From positions 186,001 through 250,000 of the forward strand of contig CANJJE010000001.1 in assembly GCA_947474755.1 (NCBI GenBank): a stretch of 64,000 nt of DNA, given 5' to 3'. The notes below the pieces were generated by a model. That model was given only the letters and a program-made list of their open reading frames with translations. It ran no database searches and was not told the origin of the DNA. Both the position numbers and the translations under genes were made by a program. Source of the DNA: Burkholderiales bacterium. GTDB taxonomy: Bacteria; Pseudomonadota; Gammaproteobacteria; Burkholderiales; Burkholderiaceae_C. Each line of letters begins with the position of its first letter. The stretch's first letter is position 1. Of this stretch, positions 47,455 to 58,595 are shown in pieces.

Positions 47455-48561
47455 TCATTGCCTGAGCGATCGATCACTATCCCTCATCAACGCCACCCCC
47501 TTGATCTGTGCATGCAGTTCGTCGCCCGGCTGCAGTTTCAGCGCGTCCAGGCTCCTGCTGGTGATGCGGGCCAGCAGCGTCCAGCGGGTTTGCGGGTCAC
47601 CGTGGCCGACCCGCAGGCTGAGCAGCGCGGTGCCCTGCTCGTGCTGCGCGCTGTCGAGCACCACTGGCAGCACATTGAGGATGCTCGTCTCGGTGGGCCG
47701 CTGCCGCGCGACGCTGACATCCCGGGCGAGGATGCGCGCGCGCACCGGCTGGCCCGGCCGTGCTGGCGAGGGTCCCACCCATAGCGAGCTGCCGTTGAAT
47801 GAAATGCGCGTCATGCCATGCACCATGTCGTGTTCGGCGACCTCGGCGGTGATCACCACGCCTGCGTCATCGAGCCGGGCGAGCGGCAGGTCCGTGCGGC
47901 TCAGCAGGTCAACCAGCGTGCCGGCCGCCAGGGTGCGCCCCTCGCGCATCAGCACCAGGTGGTCGGCCAGCCTTGCCACCTCGTCCATCGCATGGGTCAC
48001 ATAGACGATCGGCACGGCCAGTTGGCGGTGCAGGCCTTCCAGGTACGGCAGGATCTCGGCCTTGCGCTCGGCGTCCAGCGCGGCCAGGGGCTCGTCCATG
48101 AGCAGCAGCCGCGCGCCTGTCGCCAGCGCACGGGCGATGGCCACGCGCTGTCGCTCGCCGCCCGACAGCGTGGCCGTGCGCCGTGTCTGCAGATGTCCGA
48201 TCCCCAGCAACTCGATGATGGCGTCCAGCGCGCTGCGATCGGACTCGCTGCCCGCACGCCGACGCCCGTAGTTCAGGTTGCCGCGCACATCGAGGTGCGG
48301 GAACAGCGCGGCCTCCTGGATCACATAGCCCAGAGGCCTCTGGTGCGTCGGCACGAAGCATCCGGTGGCGTCGTCCTGCCAGACCTCGTCGTCCAGCACG
48401 ACGCGCCCGGCTGCGCGCTCGAGACCGGCCAGTGCCCGCAGCACGGTCGTCTTGCCGCAGCCCGAGGGACCGAAGAGGGCGGTGACGCCCTGCGACGGCA
48501 GTGCCAGATCAACGTCGAGCAGGAAGTCGCGCCGCTGCAGGCACAAGCGGACGTTGATCAT
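47455..48561 (-). CDS. modC: molybdate ABC transporter ATPase
   Basis: 368 residues. ABC domain with Walker [11 protein letters not shown], signature [15 protein letters not shown], Walker [13 protein letters not shown] and switch His in VTHAMDE. The C-terminal regulatory part (about 290-360) is a molybdate-binding TOBE/Mop domain ([31 protein letters not shown]). Third gene of modA-modB-modC; it overlaps modB by 4 nt. Confidence 0.95.
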   Translation of the reverse strand: MINVRLCLQRRDFLLDVDLALPSQGVTALFGPSGCGKTTVLRALAGLERAAGRVVLDDEVWQDDATGCFVPTHQRPLGYVIQEAALFPHLDVRGNLNYGRRRAGSESDRSALDAIIELLGIGHLQTRRTATLSGGERQRVAIARALATGARLLLMDEPLAALDAERKAEILPYLEGLHRQLAVPIVYVTHAMDEVARLADHLVLMREGRTLAAGTLVDLLSRTDLPLARLDDAGVVITAEVAEHDMVHGMTRISFNGSSLWVGPSPARPGQPVRARILARDVSVARQRPTETSILNVLPVVLDSAQHEQGTALLSLRVGHGDPQTRWTLLARITSRSLDALKLQPGDELHAQIKGVALMRDSDRSLRQ

Positions 48562-49250
48562 CGGGCAGGCGGCGCCTCGTCGCGCGCAGGTCGGTTGACA
48601 AGGTACAGCGTCACCAGCACCACCAGCGCGAACACCACCATGCCGGCGGCCAGCCGGTGCGCCTCGGCGAATTCGGCCGCCTCGACACGGTCATACAGTG
48701 CCACCGACAGCACGCGCGTCTGACCCGGAATGTTGCCGCCGATCATCAGCACCACGCCGAACTCGCCCACCGTGTGCGCGAAGCCCAGCACGCTGGCGGT
48801 GACGAAGCCCGGCCGCGCCAGCGGCAGCGCGACGGTGAAGAACCGGTCCCAGGGTGAAGCGCGCAGCGTGGCCGCGGCTTCCAGCAGGCGTTCGGGGATG
48901 GCCTCGAAGGCCTGCTGCAGTGGCTGCACGACGAAGGGCATCGAGTACAGCACCGACGCGACGACCAGGCCGCCGAAGGTGAAGGGGAGGCGTCCGATGC
49001 CCAGCCACTCGGTGAACTGCCCCACGGGGCCGTGAGGCCCCATCAACAGCAGCAGATAAAACCCCAGCACTGTCGGCGGCAGCACCAGCGGCATGGCCAC
49101 GAGCGAAGCCCACAGCGGCTTCCAGGCCGACCGGGTGCGCGCCAGCCACCACGCGAGTGGCGTGCCGAGCAGCAGCAACAGCAGCGTGCTCAGGCCCGCC
49201 AATTCGGCGGTGAGCCGGATCGCCGCCCACGTATCCGCGCTCAGTGGCAT
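48558..49250 (-). CDS. modB: molybdate ABC transporter permease
   Basis: 230 residues, five or six membrane helices. The cytoplasmic EAA-loop that contacts ModC is [25 protein letters not shown] (here split: [20 protein letters not shown]). [15 protein letters not shown] is a ModB landmark. Lies between modA and modC. Confidence 0.95.
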   Translation of the reverse strand: MPLSADTWAAIRLTAELAGLSTLLLLLLGTPLAWWLARTRSAWKPLWASLVAMPLVLPPTVLGFYLLLLMGPHGPVGQFTEWLGIGRLPFTFGGLVVASVLYSMPFVVQPLQQAFEAIPERLLEAAATLRASPWDRFFTVALPLARPGFVTASVLGFAHTVGEFGVVLMIGGNIPGQTRVLSVALYDRVEAAEFAEAHRLAAGMVVFALVVLVTLYLVNRPARDEAPPAR

Positions 49251-49275
49251 CTCCCGGGTATCAGGCGGTGGAGGT

Positions 49276-50040
49276 TCATGGCCCGTAGCCGTAGGACTGG
49301 ATCAAGGTTCTGGTCGCAGGGCTTTTCAGATAGCCCAGCAAGGCCGCAGCGGCCGGATTACTCTCGCCCGTCTTCAGCAGCACCGCATCCTGGCGGATCT
49401 CGCCGTGCAGCGAGGGCGGCACCAGCCAGTATGAACCCGTCACGGGCTTGCCGGGCACTGCCACCTGCGACAACGCGACGAAGCCCAGTTCGGCGTTGCC
49501 AGTCGCGACGAACTGGTAGGCCTGAGCGATGCTTTCGGCGGTCACGAGCTTGGGCGCGACTGTCTCACTCAGGCCGCGCGCCTTCAACACCTCGGCGCCA
49601 GCCCGCCCGTAGGGCGCGAGTTTCGGGTTCGCGATCGCCAGGTGCGCGTAGGTGCCGCTAGCGAGCACCGCACCCTGGTCGTCCACATAGCGGGGCTGCG
49701 CGCTCCACAGCACCAGCTTGCCGATCGCGTAGGTGAATTGGCTGCCGGCCAAGCCATATCCCTCGGCGATCAATCGACGCGGGGTTTCGTCGTCGGCGGC
49801 GATCAGCACCTCGAACGGCGCGCCCGAGACGATCTGCGAGTAGAACTTGCCGGTGGCGCCCGACGACACCCTCAGGGTGTGGCCGGTGGCGGCCGTGAAG
49901 CCTTCGCCGATCTTCGCCAGCGGGCCGGCGAAGTTGGCAGCCACGGCCACCGTGACCTCGTCGGCGTTCGCATCCATTGACAACACGGCGCTGGCAGCAG
50001 CGATCCACGCCGGAAGAACTCGGACGCTGAGTTTCCTCAA
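49276..50040 (-). CDS. modA: molybdate-binding periplasmic protein
   Basis: 254 residues. A signal peptide (about 1-26) precedes a type II binding protein with [38 protein letters not shown] and [11 protein letters not shown]; the Ser residues in these loops bind molybdate in the family. A TTG start at 50040 is proposed, with AAGGGG about 8 nt upstream and no in-frame ATG before the signal peptide. First gene of modABC. Confidence 0.93.
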   Translation of the reverse strand: MRKLSVRVLPAWIAAASAVLSMDANADEVTVAVAANFAGPLAKIGEGFTAATGHTLRVSSGATGKFYSQIVSGAPFEVLIAADDETPRRLIAEGYGLAGSQFTYAIGKLVLWSAQPRYVDDQGAVLASGTYAHLAIANPKLAPYGRAGAEVLKARGLSETVAPKLVTAESIAQAYQFVATGNAELGFVALSQVAVPGKPVTGSYWLVPPSLHGEIRQDAVLLKTGESNPAAAALLGYLKSPATRTLIQSYGYGP

Positions 50041-50059
50041 GTCATGACCCCTTGGCGCT

Positions 50060-50119
50060 TCAGTCGAGCACGGCCAGGATCACGCTGGAGGCCTTGAAAG
50101 CCGCACAGGCGCGACGCGC
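50060..50119 (-). pseudogene. 3' remnant of a molybdate-binding (Mop/TOBE) protein
   Basis: Just upstream of modA on the same strand, the frame ending at the TGA at 50060-50062 reads ACAAFKASSVILAVLD. This is the characteristic end of Mop/TOBE domains, such as in ModE or small Mop proteins. Farther upstream the match is lost and no start is present. I infer the leftover of a deleted modE- or mop-like gene. Confidence 0.55.
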
Positions 50120-50164
50120 CGATGCTGCGCTCGTTGCTTGCGGGAAACCCCAGGCAAGGGCGTT

Positions 50165-50506
50165 TCAGTTGCCCCGGGCCCGCGGGTGCAATGAAAACCT
50201 GTCGAGCAGCTGCGCAGTCTGCAATTCGGCCGACACGGCGCTGTTCAGCGACGATTGCGACAGCCCCGACAGTTCGTAGTGCATGTTCTCGTACAACTCG
50301 GCTGTCGACGGATAGTTGTTCAGCACGGCCGTCAACGCGGCTTCCGGCAGCTTGGCAGACAAGGCCTGTTTCAGCCGCGACACCACGATCTGGTACTGCG
50401 CTGCATCGACCGGGTTGCCGCTGCGGTCGATGCGCTCGAGCAGATGGGCGAGCGCAAAGGCAGCATTGGCCGTGCTGCGTGGAGTTTGAATCTGGCGTGT
50501 GGACAT
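50165..50506 (-). CDS. hypothetical small helical protein
   Basis: 113 residues, predicted helical, with no signal peptide, membrane segment or motif I recognise (AAFALAHLLERIDRSGNPVD, YQIVVSRLKQAL). The ATG has GGGAG at correct spacing, so translation is credible. It lies upstream of the Mop remnant and modA on the same strand; a connection to molybdate is not shown. Confidence 0.65.
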   Translation of the reverse strand: MSTRQIQTPRSTANAAFALAHLLERIDRSGNPVDAAQYQIVVSRLKQALSAKLPEAALTAVLNNYPSTAELYENMHYELSGLSQSSLNSAVSAELQTAQLLDRFSLHPRARGN

Positions 50507-50640
50507 GCTGAACTCCCGTGGTGTCGATGACGACTGGATGACATCTAGTTGTGGGCATGCGGAGAAAAGTCAAGCGGCCAGGGCGACGATGAACGGCAGT
50601 GACTCGCCGATCAAGGCATGCCGCCCTGGCGCCCGCTGAC

Positions 50641-50781
50641 TCAGGCGGCGGCTTGCGGCGCCGGGTTGTTCGCCTGACGCGTTTCGCTGCCCGCCGGGGT
50701 GTGCTGCTTGGCCTGGCGTTTCAAGGCCTTTGCCCGTTTTTGCTTTTGTCTGCGGATACCGCGGTCTTTGTCAGCGCTCAT
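50641..50781 (-). CDS. small basic hypothetical protein
   Basis: 46-codon gene encoding a strongly basic N-terminal half (ADKDRGIRRQKQKRAKALKRQ) and a polar tail. Such a peptide could bind nucleic acid. GAGAT before the ATG is a weak ribosome site. Divergent from the TerB-like gene. No family recognised. Confidence 0.5.
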   Translation of the reverse strand: MSADKDRGIRRQKQKRAKALKRQAKQHTPAGSETRQANNPAPQAAA

Positions 50782-50864
50782 GTCGATCTCGTGTGGATTG
50801 ATGAAGAAGGAAATACGGGCGGCGCGCCAGAAATCGGGCGGCAACCTCGTGCCATCATTTGAGC

Positions 50865-51341
50865 ATGTTCCAGTCCATCAAGTTTTTTTTCGAGGCGGTG
50901 CTGTCCTCGTCGGCGAATGGCGATTCCCAAACCGCCGAACATGCGCTCCAGCTTGCCACGGCGGTGATGCTGGTCGAGGTGATGCGCGCCGACGCCAGTT
51001 TCGAGGCCAGTGAGCGCGAGGCGGTGCTGACGGCACTGCGAGAGCGATTTGCGCTGTCGGAAGACGAGGCCTCGCGCCTGACCGAACTGGCCGTCACCAC
51101 CGCCCGCGACGCCACCGATCTGTTCGCGTTCACCTCCCACATCAATGCACATTTCGACATGTCGCAAAAACTGCGAATGGTCGAGCACATGTGGCGCGTG
51201 GCGTATGCCGACGGTCACCTCAGTGACCACGAGCGGCATGTACTGTGGCGCATTGCCGACCTTCTGCACGTGCCGCAGGGGGCTTATGTCAACGCGCGGC
51301 TGCGCATCCAGCAGGAAATCAAGGCAGCGTCGGCTCCGTGA
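50865..51341 (+). CDS. TerB-like tellurite-resistance family protein
   Basis: 158 residues, all-helical TerB-like domain. The acidic segments RADASFEASEREAVL and ADGHLSDHERHVLWRIADLL carry the conserved DxxxxxxE pattern thought to bind metal. The function is unknown outside ter operons; no other ter genes are here. The ATG at 50865 was chosen over a TTG at 50859. Confidence 0.8.
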   Translation: MFQSIKFFFEAVLSSSANGDSQTAEHALQLATAVMLVEVMRADASFEASEREAVLTALRERFALSEDEASRLTELAVTTARDATDLFAFTSHINAHFDMSQKLRMVEHMWRVAYADGHLSDHERHVLWRIADLLHVPQGAYVNARLRIQQEIKAASAP

Positions 51342-51399
51342 GCATGATCTGTCGCCACTGAAACGTTTTCAGCCTCATTTCCCCAGCTCGTGCCCAGCC

Positions 51400-51446
51400 T
51401 GTGCACAGGGTTGTGCACAGCTGCCTCGTTGCCGGACTCTTATGAT
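51400..51446 (+). promoter_or_regulatory. dnaB upstream region: paired TGTGCACA palindromes and TATGAT
   Basis: Two copies of TGTGCACA (51400-51407 and 51412-51419) lie 12 bp apart centre to centre, and TATGAT (51441-51446) ends 6 nt before the dnaB ATG. The -35 region is poor. The palindromes differ from the DnaA box TTATCCACA by two bases when a preceding T is included, so DnaA or another regulator could be involved. Confidence 0.4.
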
Positions 51447-51452
51447 CTTTGG

Positions 51453-52877
51453 ATGTCGGCACTGATCTCCTCCCCACCGTTTTCCAGCTCATCGCCCCGC
51501 GGGGATGACGAGGTCGCGCGATTGCGGATTCCGCCGCATTCGATCGAGGCCGAGCAGAGCGTGCTGGGCGGCTTGCTGCTCGACAACAGTGCCTGGGACC
51601 GCGCCGGTGACCTGCTCACCGACAGCGATTTCTATCGCTACGAACACCGCGCGATCTACGCCGCCATCGGCGCGCTGATCAACGCCACCAAACCGGCCGA
51701 CGTGATCACGGTATTCGAGCAGCTGCAAAGCCTGGGCAAGGCCGAGGAATGCGGCGGGCTGGTGTACCTGAACGCCCTGGCGCAGAGCGTGCCGAGCGCG
51801 GCCAACCTGCGCCGCTATGCCGAGATCGTTCGCGAGCGGGCGGTGTTGCGCAAGCTGGTGTCAGCCAGCGACGAGATCGCCACCAGCGCCTTCAATCCAC
51901 AGGGCAGGGCGGTATCGGAAGTCCTCGATGAGGCCGAGGCAAAGATCTTCAAGATCGGCGAGGAGGGCTCGCGCTCGCGGCAGGGCTTCCAGTCCATGGA
52001 CTCGCTGGTCGTCCAGTTGCTGGACCGGGTGACCGAACTGCACGAGAACGGCGCCGAAGAAGTCACTGGCGTGCGCACCGGCTACTTCGACCTCGACCGC
52101 ATGACGGCCGGTTTCCAGCCGGGCGACCTGATCGTGCTGGCCGCGCGGCCGTCAATGGGCAAGACCGCGCTCGCGCTGAATATCGCGGAGCATGTGGCGG
52201 TTCAGGAGGGCCTGCCAGTCGTCATCTTCTCGATGGAAATGGGTGCGGCGCAGCTGGCCCTGCGTCTGGTCGGATCGCTCGGGCGCATCGACCAGCAGCA
52301 CCTGCGTACCGGAGCATTGAAGGACGACGAGTGGGGCCGGCTGACCGAGGCGATCGAGAAGCTCGGAACCGTCAGCATGTTCATCGACGAGAGTCCGGCG
52401 CTGACGCCGAGCGAGTTACGCGCTCGAGCGCGTCGACAGGCCCGGCAGTGCGGCAAGCTCGGGCTGATCGTGGTCGACTACCTGCAGCTGATGAGCGGCA
52501 GTGGCGGCAGCAACGAAGAGAACCGTGCCACGGTGATCGGCGAGATTTCGCGCGGGTTGAAGTCGCTGGCGAAGGAGCTGCAATGCCCGGTCATCGCGCT
52601 GTCGCAGCTCAACCGCAGCGTCGAGTCACGCACCGACAAGCGGCCGATGATGAGCGACCTGCGGGAGTCCGGTGCCATCGAGCAGGACGCCGACGTCATC
52701 ATGTTCATCTACCGCGACGAGTACTACACCAAGGAAGCCTGCAAGGAGCCAGGTATTGCCGAAATCATCATCGGCAAGCAGCGCAACGGGCCCACCGGCA
52801 CCGTCAAGCTGACCTTCCTGAAGCCGCTGACGAAGTTCGACAACCTGGCCCCGGGTAGCGTCGGCGGAGACTATTGA
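51453..52877 (+). CDS. dnaB: replicative DNA helicase
   Basis: 474 residues. The N-terminal helical domain starts RIPPHSIEAEQSVLGGLL; the RecA-like motor has Walker A RPSMGKTALALN, Walker B LIVVDYLQLMSG, and Gln loop ALSQLNRSVESR with KRPMMSDLRESG and QDADVIMFIYR. Normal family length. It unwinds DNA at the fork and recruits DnaG, encoded 9 kb away. No rplI lies upstream, unlike the common rpsF-rpsR-rplI-dnaB order. No ribosome site is evident before the ATG. Confidence 0.97.
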   Translation: MSALISSPPFSSSSPRGDDEVARLRIPPHSIEAEQSVLGGLLLDNSAWDRAGDLLTDSDFYRYEHRAIYAAIGALINATKPADVITVFEQLQSLGKAEECGGLVYLNALAQSVPSAANLRRYAEIVRERAVLRKLVSASDEIATSAFNPQGRAVSEVLDEAEAKIFKIGEEGSRSRQGFQSMDSLVVQLLDRVTELHENGAEEVTGVRTGYFDLDRMTAGFQPGDLIVLAARPSMGKTALALNIAEHVAVQEGLPVVIFSMEMGAAQLALRLVGSLGRIDQQHLRTGALKDDEWGRLTEAIEKLGTVSMFIDESPALTPSELRARARRQARQCGKLGLIVVDYLQLMSGSGGSNEENRATVIGEISRGLKSLAKELQCPVIALSQLNRSVESRTDKRPMMSDLRESGAIEQDADVIMFIYRDEYYTKEACKEPGIAEIIIGKQRNGPTGTVKLTFLKPLTKFDNLAPGSVGGDY

Positions 52878-52988
52878 TCGACGCCCGCTGAGTGCTCAGA
52901 CGCGCAGCGTGATCTGCGGCGCGGCAGGGCGTCGGGCAGGCCCTGCCCCGATCCGGTAGGGGTTACCGGACGACGGCCCGCGTGGTGT

Positions 52989-54134
52989 TCACTTGAAGAT
53001 GTCCTTGACCCGGTCGGACCATGACTTCGAGTTTGGCGAGTGCTTGTCGCCGCCTTTCTGGAACGACTCTTCCAGCTCCTTTAGCAGCTTGCGTTGGTGT
53101 TCCGTCAGCTTGATCGGCGTCTCGACGGTGACGTGGCAGTACAGGTCGCCCGGGTAGCTCGAGCGCAGGCCCTTGATGCCTTTGCCGCGCAGGCGGAAGG
53201 TCTTGCCGTGCTGGGTGCCTTCGGGCAGATCGATCTCGGCCTTGCCGGTGAGCGTGGGCACCTGGATCTGCCCGCCCAGCGCCGCGGTGATCATGCTGAC
53301 CGGCGCGGTGCAATGCAGGTCGTCGCCGTCACGTTCGAAGATCTCGTGTTGCTTGACGTGGATCTCGATGTACAGATCGCCGGATGGCCCGCCATTCGTG
53401 CCGGGCTCGCCATTGCCGGCGGAGCGGATGCGCATGCCCTCGTTGATCCCGGCCGGGATCTTGACTTCGAGTGTCTTGGTCTTCTTGATGCGACCCTGGC
53501 CGCTGCAGGCGGTGCACGGCTCGGGAATGACCTTGCCAGCGCCGCGGCAGGTCGGGCAGGTCTGCTGGATGCTGAAGAAGCCCTGACGCATCGTGACCGC
53601 GCCCGAACCATTGCAGCTGCCGCACATCTTGGCGCTGGTCCCTGGCTTGGCACCGCTGCCCTTGCAGGTTTCGCAGCCCTCGTAGGCCGGAATGCGGATC
53701 TGCGTGTCCTTGCCAGCGGCAGCTTCTTCCAGCGAGATCTCCATCTGGTAGGACAAATCACTGCCGCGGAACATCTGCTGGCCACCACCGCCACGGCGTT
53801 GGCCACCACCGCCACCGAAGATGTCACCGAAGATGTCGCCGAAGGCCTCGGCGAAGCCCCCCATGTTGTCGCCACCCGGACGGAAACCGCCTCCCATGTT
53901 CGGGTCGACGCCCGCATGGCCGTACTGATCGTAGGCGGCGCGCTTCTGCGCGTCGGAGAGCATCTCGTAGGCCTCCTTGGCCTCCTTGAACTTCTCTTCC
54001 GCCTTCTTTGCGTCGTCCCCCTGGTTGCGGTCAGGGTGGTGCTTCATCGCCAGCTTGCGATAGGCCTTCTTGATGTCTTCATCGGACGCGTTCTTCGCCA
54101 CGCCCAGGGTCTCGTAGTAATCGCGCTTTGCCAT
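52989..54134 (-). CDS. dnaJ: chaperone DnaJ
   Basis: 381 residues. J-domain (about 1-70) with HPDRNQGD, a Gly/Phe-rich region (about 75-120), four CxxCxGxG zinc repeats (about 145-215: [32 protein letters not shown]) and the C-terminal client-binding domains. It stimulates DnaK. The ATG at 54134 places [11 protein letters not shown] as the usual N terminus. It follows dnaK after 130 nt that hold a hairpin. Confidence 0.97.
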   Translation of the reverse strand: MAKRDYYETLGVAKNASDEDIKKAYRKLAMKHHPDRNQGDDAKKAEEKFKEAKEAYEMLSDAQKRAAYDQYGHAGVDPNMGGGFRPGGDNMGGFAEAFGDIFGDIFGGGGGQRRGGGGQQMFRGSDLSYQMEISLEEAAAGKDTQIRIPAYEGCETCKGSGAKPGTSAKMCGSCNGSGAVTMRQGFFSIQQTCPTCRGAGKVIPEPCTACSGQGRIKKTKTLEVKIPAGINEGMRIRSAGNGEPGTNGGPSGDLYIEIHVKQHEIFERDGDDLHCTAPVSMITAALGGQIQVPTLTGKAEIDLPEGTQHGKTFRLRGKGIKGLRSSYPGDLYCHVTVETPIKLTEHQRKLLKELEESFQKGGDKHSPNSKSWSDRVKDIFK

Positions 54135-54175
54135 CGATTCATCCGTCACGCCGCAGCGTCTGGTTCAAACAAGAA

Positions 54176-54220
54176 CGCCGCGTCGGGACTGCGCTTGCGC
54201 ACGAGTACCCTGACGCGGCG
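54176..54220 (-). other. intercistronic hairpin between dnaK and dnaJ
   Basis: CGCCGCGTC (54176-54184) pairs with GACGCGGCG (54212-54220), extended by GGG/CCC with one bulged base, and a smaller GCGC-TT-GCGC hairpin sits inside. No T-run follows on either strand, so it is not a classical terminator. It could stabilise or process the dnaK-dnaJ mRNA. Confidence 0.6.
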
Positions 54221-54264
54221 AGGACACCGGGTCACCCCGGTGCCGGTGAGTCATCGAGTTCGTG

Positions 54265-56217
<1,953 letters not shown>

Positions 56218-56256
56218 GTCGAAATCTCCTGAAGGTTGAAACTGGCTTGATGACGA

Positions 56257-56284
56257 GTTGTGGATAACTCGCGTGTTTTTCAAG
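56257..56284 (-). promoter_or_regulatory. grpE-dnaK intergenic elements: sigma32-like -35 and a DnaA box
   Basis: CTTGAAA at 56284-56278 (minus) matches the sigma32 -35 element; a -10 at the right distance is weak (CCAC). Within the same stretch TTATCCACA (minus, 56267-56259) is a perfect consensus DnaA box. Confidence 0.4.
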
Positions 56285-56317
56285 GGGCGCGGCGCGTTGT
56301 GCCCCGATCAAGTGAAT

Positions 56318-56866
56318 CTATTTGGGGGCGGTGACGGTGACCAATGCCGGGCGCAGCACGCGGTCCGCAATGAGGTAGCCCTTCTGCAGCACGGCCACCA
56401 CGGTGTTGGCCTCCTGCTCGGCCGGCACCACGCTGATCGCCTGGTGCTGATGCGGATCGAACTTGGCACCAGCGGCCGGGTTGATCTCGATGACGCGGTT
56501 TCGCTCGAGCGCGCTGGACAGTTGCCGCAAGGTCGCGTGCACGCCCTCGAGCAACTGTTCGGGTGTCGCGCCGGGCAGGGCGATCGCCGCTTCGAGGCTG
56601 TCCTTGACCGGCAGCAGACTCTCGGCGAAGCCCTCGACAGCAAATTTGCGGGCCTTCGATATCTCGTCTTCGGCGCGCCGACGCGTGTTCTCGGCTTCCG
56701 CCTTGGCGCGCAGGTAAGCATCAGCTACTTCCGCATGCCTGGCTTCAAGTTCGGCGAGTTTCGAACTTGCGTCGGCGCTGTGGTCGTTTGCCGATGTGGA
56801 TCCACCGGTGTCATTTGGCTTCGACAACTCCGGGTCTGCGGGTGCTTGAGGTTCGTTTTGGCTCAT
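56318..56866 (-). CDS. grpE: nucleotide exchange factor GrpE
   Basis: 182 residues. A polar N terminus and a long coiled coil (about 35-85) are followed by the beta-domain that contacts DnaK ([29 protein letters not shown] in pieces, [20 protein letters not shown]). I chose ATG 56866 over ATG 56896 because the latter lies inside the -10 element of the sigma32-type promoter and could not be translated from that transcript; GAAGGGAA lies upstream of 56866. Confidence 0.95.
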   Translation of the reverse strand: MSQNEPQAPADPELSKPNDTGGSTSANDHSADASSKLAELEARHAEVADAYLRAKAEAENTRRRAEDEISKARKFAVEGFAESLLPVKDSLEAAIALPGATPEQLLEGVHATLRQLSSALERNRVIEINPAAGAKFDPHQHQAISVVPAEQEANTVVAVLQKGYLIADRVLRPALVTVTAPK

Positions 56867-56892
56867 GTCGGCTGAATTCCCTTCAGCCGAGG

Positions 56893-56920
56893 ACATGAGG
56901 TCGATTCCCCGTCTTTCAAG
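56893..56920 (-). promoter_or_regulatory. sigma32-type heat-shock promoter for grpE
   Basis: CTTGAAA (56920-56914) and CCTCATGT (56900-56893) on the minus strand are separated by 13 nt, close to the E. coli heat-shock consensus CTTGAAA / CCCCATNT. It probably drives grpE-dnaK-dnaJ. Confidence 0.7.
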
Positions 56921-56961
56921 AGGGACTTTGCAATGATCTGGCGATCAATGGTCGGTCGGTT

Positions 56962-57354
56962 TCATTCGCCGTCGATCGAGGCACTCCAGCGATTCCAGTC
57001 GGCCAGCTTGCGACGCGCGCGCTTGGTCGGGCGACCCTGCTCGATCGCCAGGGACGGTTCGGCCGACTCACGTCGCTGGCTGGAGATCTTCTCGCGCAGC
57101 GCGATGCTCTCCCCGGTTTCCGCATACAGGGTCTGCGCGACCGGCGCCGGACCGCGGGTGTCGCTGAGTGCCACGACGACGATGGTGCGCAGCACAGGCC
57201 CCTGCCGCAGTTCGATGCGGTCGCCTGGGCGCAACTCGCGTGACGGCTTGGCCGACTGCGCGTTGACGCTGATTCGGCCCTTGCCGATCTCGTCGGTGGC
57301 CAGACTTCGTGTCTTGTAGAACCGTGCGGCCCACAGCCACTTGTCGAGTCTCAA
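56962..57354 (-). CDS. hslR: S4-domain heat-shock protein Hsp15
   Basis: 130 residues. An S4 RNA-binding domain at the N terminus (RLDKWLWAARFYKTRSLA, GRISVNAQSAKPSRELRPGD in pieces) is followed by a basic tail (GRPTKRARRKL). Hsp15 binds 50S subunits carrying nascent chain after heat shock. Length equals E. coli Hsp15. Adjacent to grpE on the same strand, as in related genomes. Confidence 0.92.
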   Translation of the reverse strand: MRLDKWLWAARFYKTRSLATDEIGKGRISVNAQSAKPSRELRPGDRIELRQGPVLRTIVVVALSDTRGPAPVAQTLYAETGESIALREKISSQRRESAEPSLAIEQGRPTKRARRKLADWNRWSASIDGE

Positions 57355-57397
57355 GCGACCATCCTGTGCATCGAGCCGTCAGTGGGTGCTGCCCGCT

Positions 57398-58495
57398 TCA
57401 GCGCTCAGCCCCGAGCGCCATGGCGCGCTCGCGTTGGGCTGTCAGCGCGGCGGCATTCACCGCGCTGCTGCAGTCCCATCCCTGCAGATGCGTCAGCGCG
57501 ATATCGGTGAGTGCCAGCAGCCACTCGTGCTGGTCGTTCAGGCAAGGCAGGTAGTTGAATTCACTGCCGCCCGCATTCAGGAACGCGGCGCGGCCTTCCT
57601 GGGCGATCTCTTCCAGGGTTTCCAGACAGTCGGCGGGGAAGCCAGGGCACATGATGTCCACCCGCTTGACGCCCTGTGATGCCAACTTGATCAGCGTCGG
57701 TTCGGTGTAGGGTTGCAGCCATTCAGCCTTGCCGAAGCGGCTTTGAAACGTGACGACGAGTTCATCAGCGCCCAGACCCAGATGCTCGCCGAGCAGCCTT
57801 GCCGTTTTCAGGCACTGGCAGTGATACGGGTCTCCCAGGAGCAGGGTGCGGCGGGGCACACCGTGAAAACTCAGCACCAGCCGATCTGGCCGTCCGCTGT
57901 GCTTCCAATGGTCGGTGACGCGCTTGGCCAGCGCCGAGATGTAGCCCGGGTCGTCGTGGTACTGGTTGACGAAGCGGAACTCTGGCAGCCTGCGTGACAA
58001 CCTGCCCCAGTTGGACACCGCATCGCTGACACTGGCGGTCGTCGGGCCGGAATACTGTGGATACAGCGGCAGTACCAGCACGCGCGTGATGCCGCTGGCC
58101 CGAAGCTCATCGAGCACCGCCGGAATGCCGGGCGAGCCGTAACGCATGGCCGGACGCACCAGCACGCGATGTCCGCGCTCACCCAGGTAACCCTGCAGCA
58201 TCGCGGCCTGCTTGAAGGTCCAGACCTTCAGCGGCGACCCCTCGTCGGTCCAGACGGTTGCGTACTTTGCTGCCGACTGCTTGGGCCGAACCTGCAGGAT
58301 CACGCCGTTGAGGATGAACCACCACACCAGGCGCGGAATCTCCACGACGCGCGGGTCGCTGAGGAATTCCTTCAGGTAGCGGCGCAGCGCGGGTGCGGTC
58401 GGCGCGTCGGGTGTCCCCAGATTGCACAGCAGCACTGCCGTGGTCGGCGTGACAGGCTTGCCGTGTTCATGGACGGGTTCAGTGGCAAAGGGCAT
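57398..58495 (-). CDS. hemH: ferrochelatase
   Basis: 365 residues. Inserts Fe2+ into protoporphyrin IX. Landmarks are VLLCNLGTPDAPT, EFLSDPRVVEIP, VLPLYPQYSGPTTASV, the metal-site VLSFHGVPRRTL (active His) and CPGFPADCLETLEEI with a conserved Glu. ATG 58495 gives the family-length N terminus. Same strand as hslR-grpE-dnaK-dnaJ. Confidence 0.96.
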   Translation of the reverse strand: MPFATEPVHEHGKPVTPTTAVLLCNLGTPDAPTAPALRRYLKEFLSDPRVVEIPRLVWWFILNGVILQVRPKQSAAKYATVWTDEGSPLKVWTFKQAAMLQGYLGERGHRVLVRPAMRYGSPGIPAVLDELRASGITRVLVLPLYPQYSGPTTASVSDAVSNWGRLSRRLPEFRFVNQYHDDPGYISALAKRVTDHWKHSGRPDRLVLSFHGVPRRTLLLGDPYHCQCLKTARLLGEHLGLGADELVVTFQSRFGKAEWLQPYTEPTLIKLASQGVKRVDIMCPGFPADCLETLEEIAQEGRAAFLNAGGSEFNYLPCLNDQHEWLLALTDIALTHLQGWDCSSAVNAAALTAQRERAMALGAER

Positions 58496-58595
58496 GCGGG
58501 ATCCGCAAAGGAGCGGCGTGAGATTATCGATGCAGGCCGCTGTCGTGGCCAACTTCATCCCAATGACGTGCGGCGCGAGAGGCCTCAGTCCGCCG

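Noticed and set aside
52934-52948. GGGCAG-GCC-CTGCCC hairpin between dnaB and dnaJ as bidirectional terminator
   Set aside because: Stable but small and without T-rich flank on either side.
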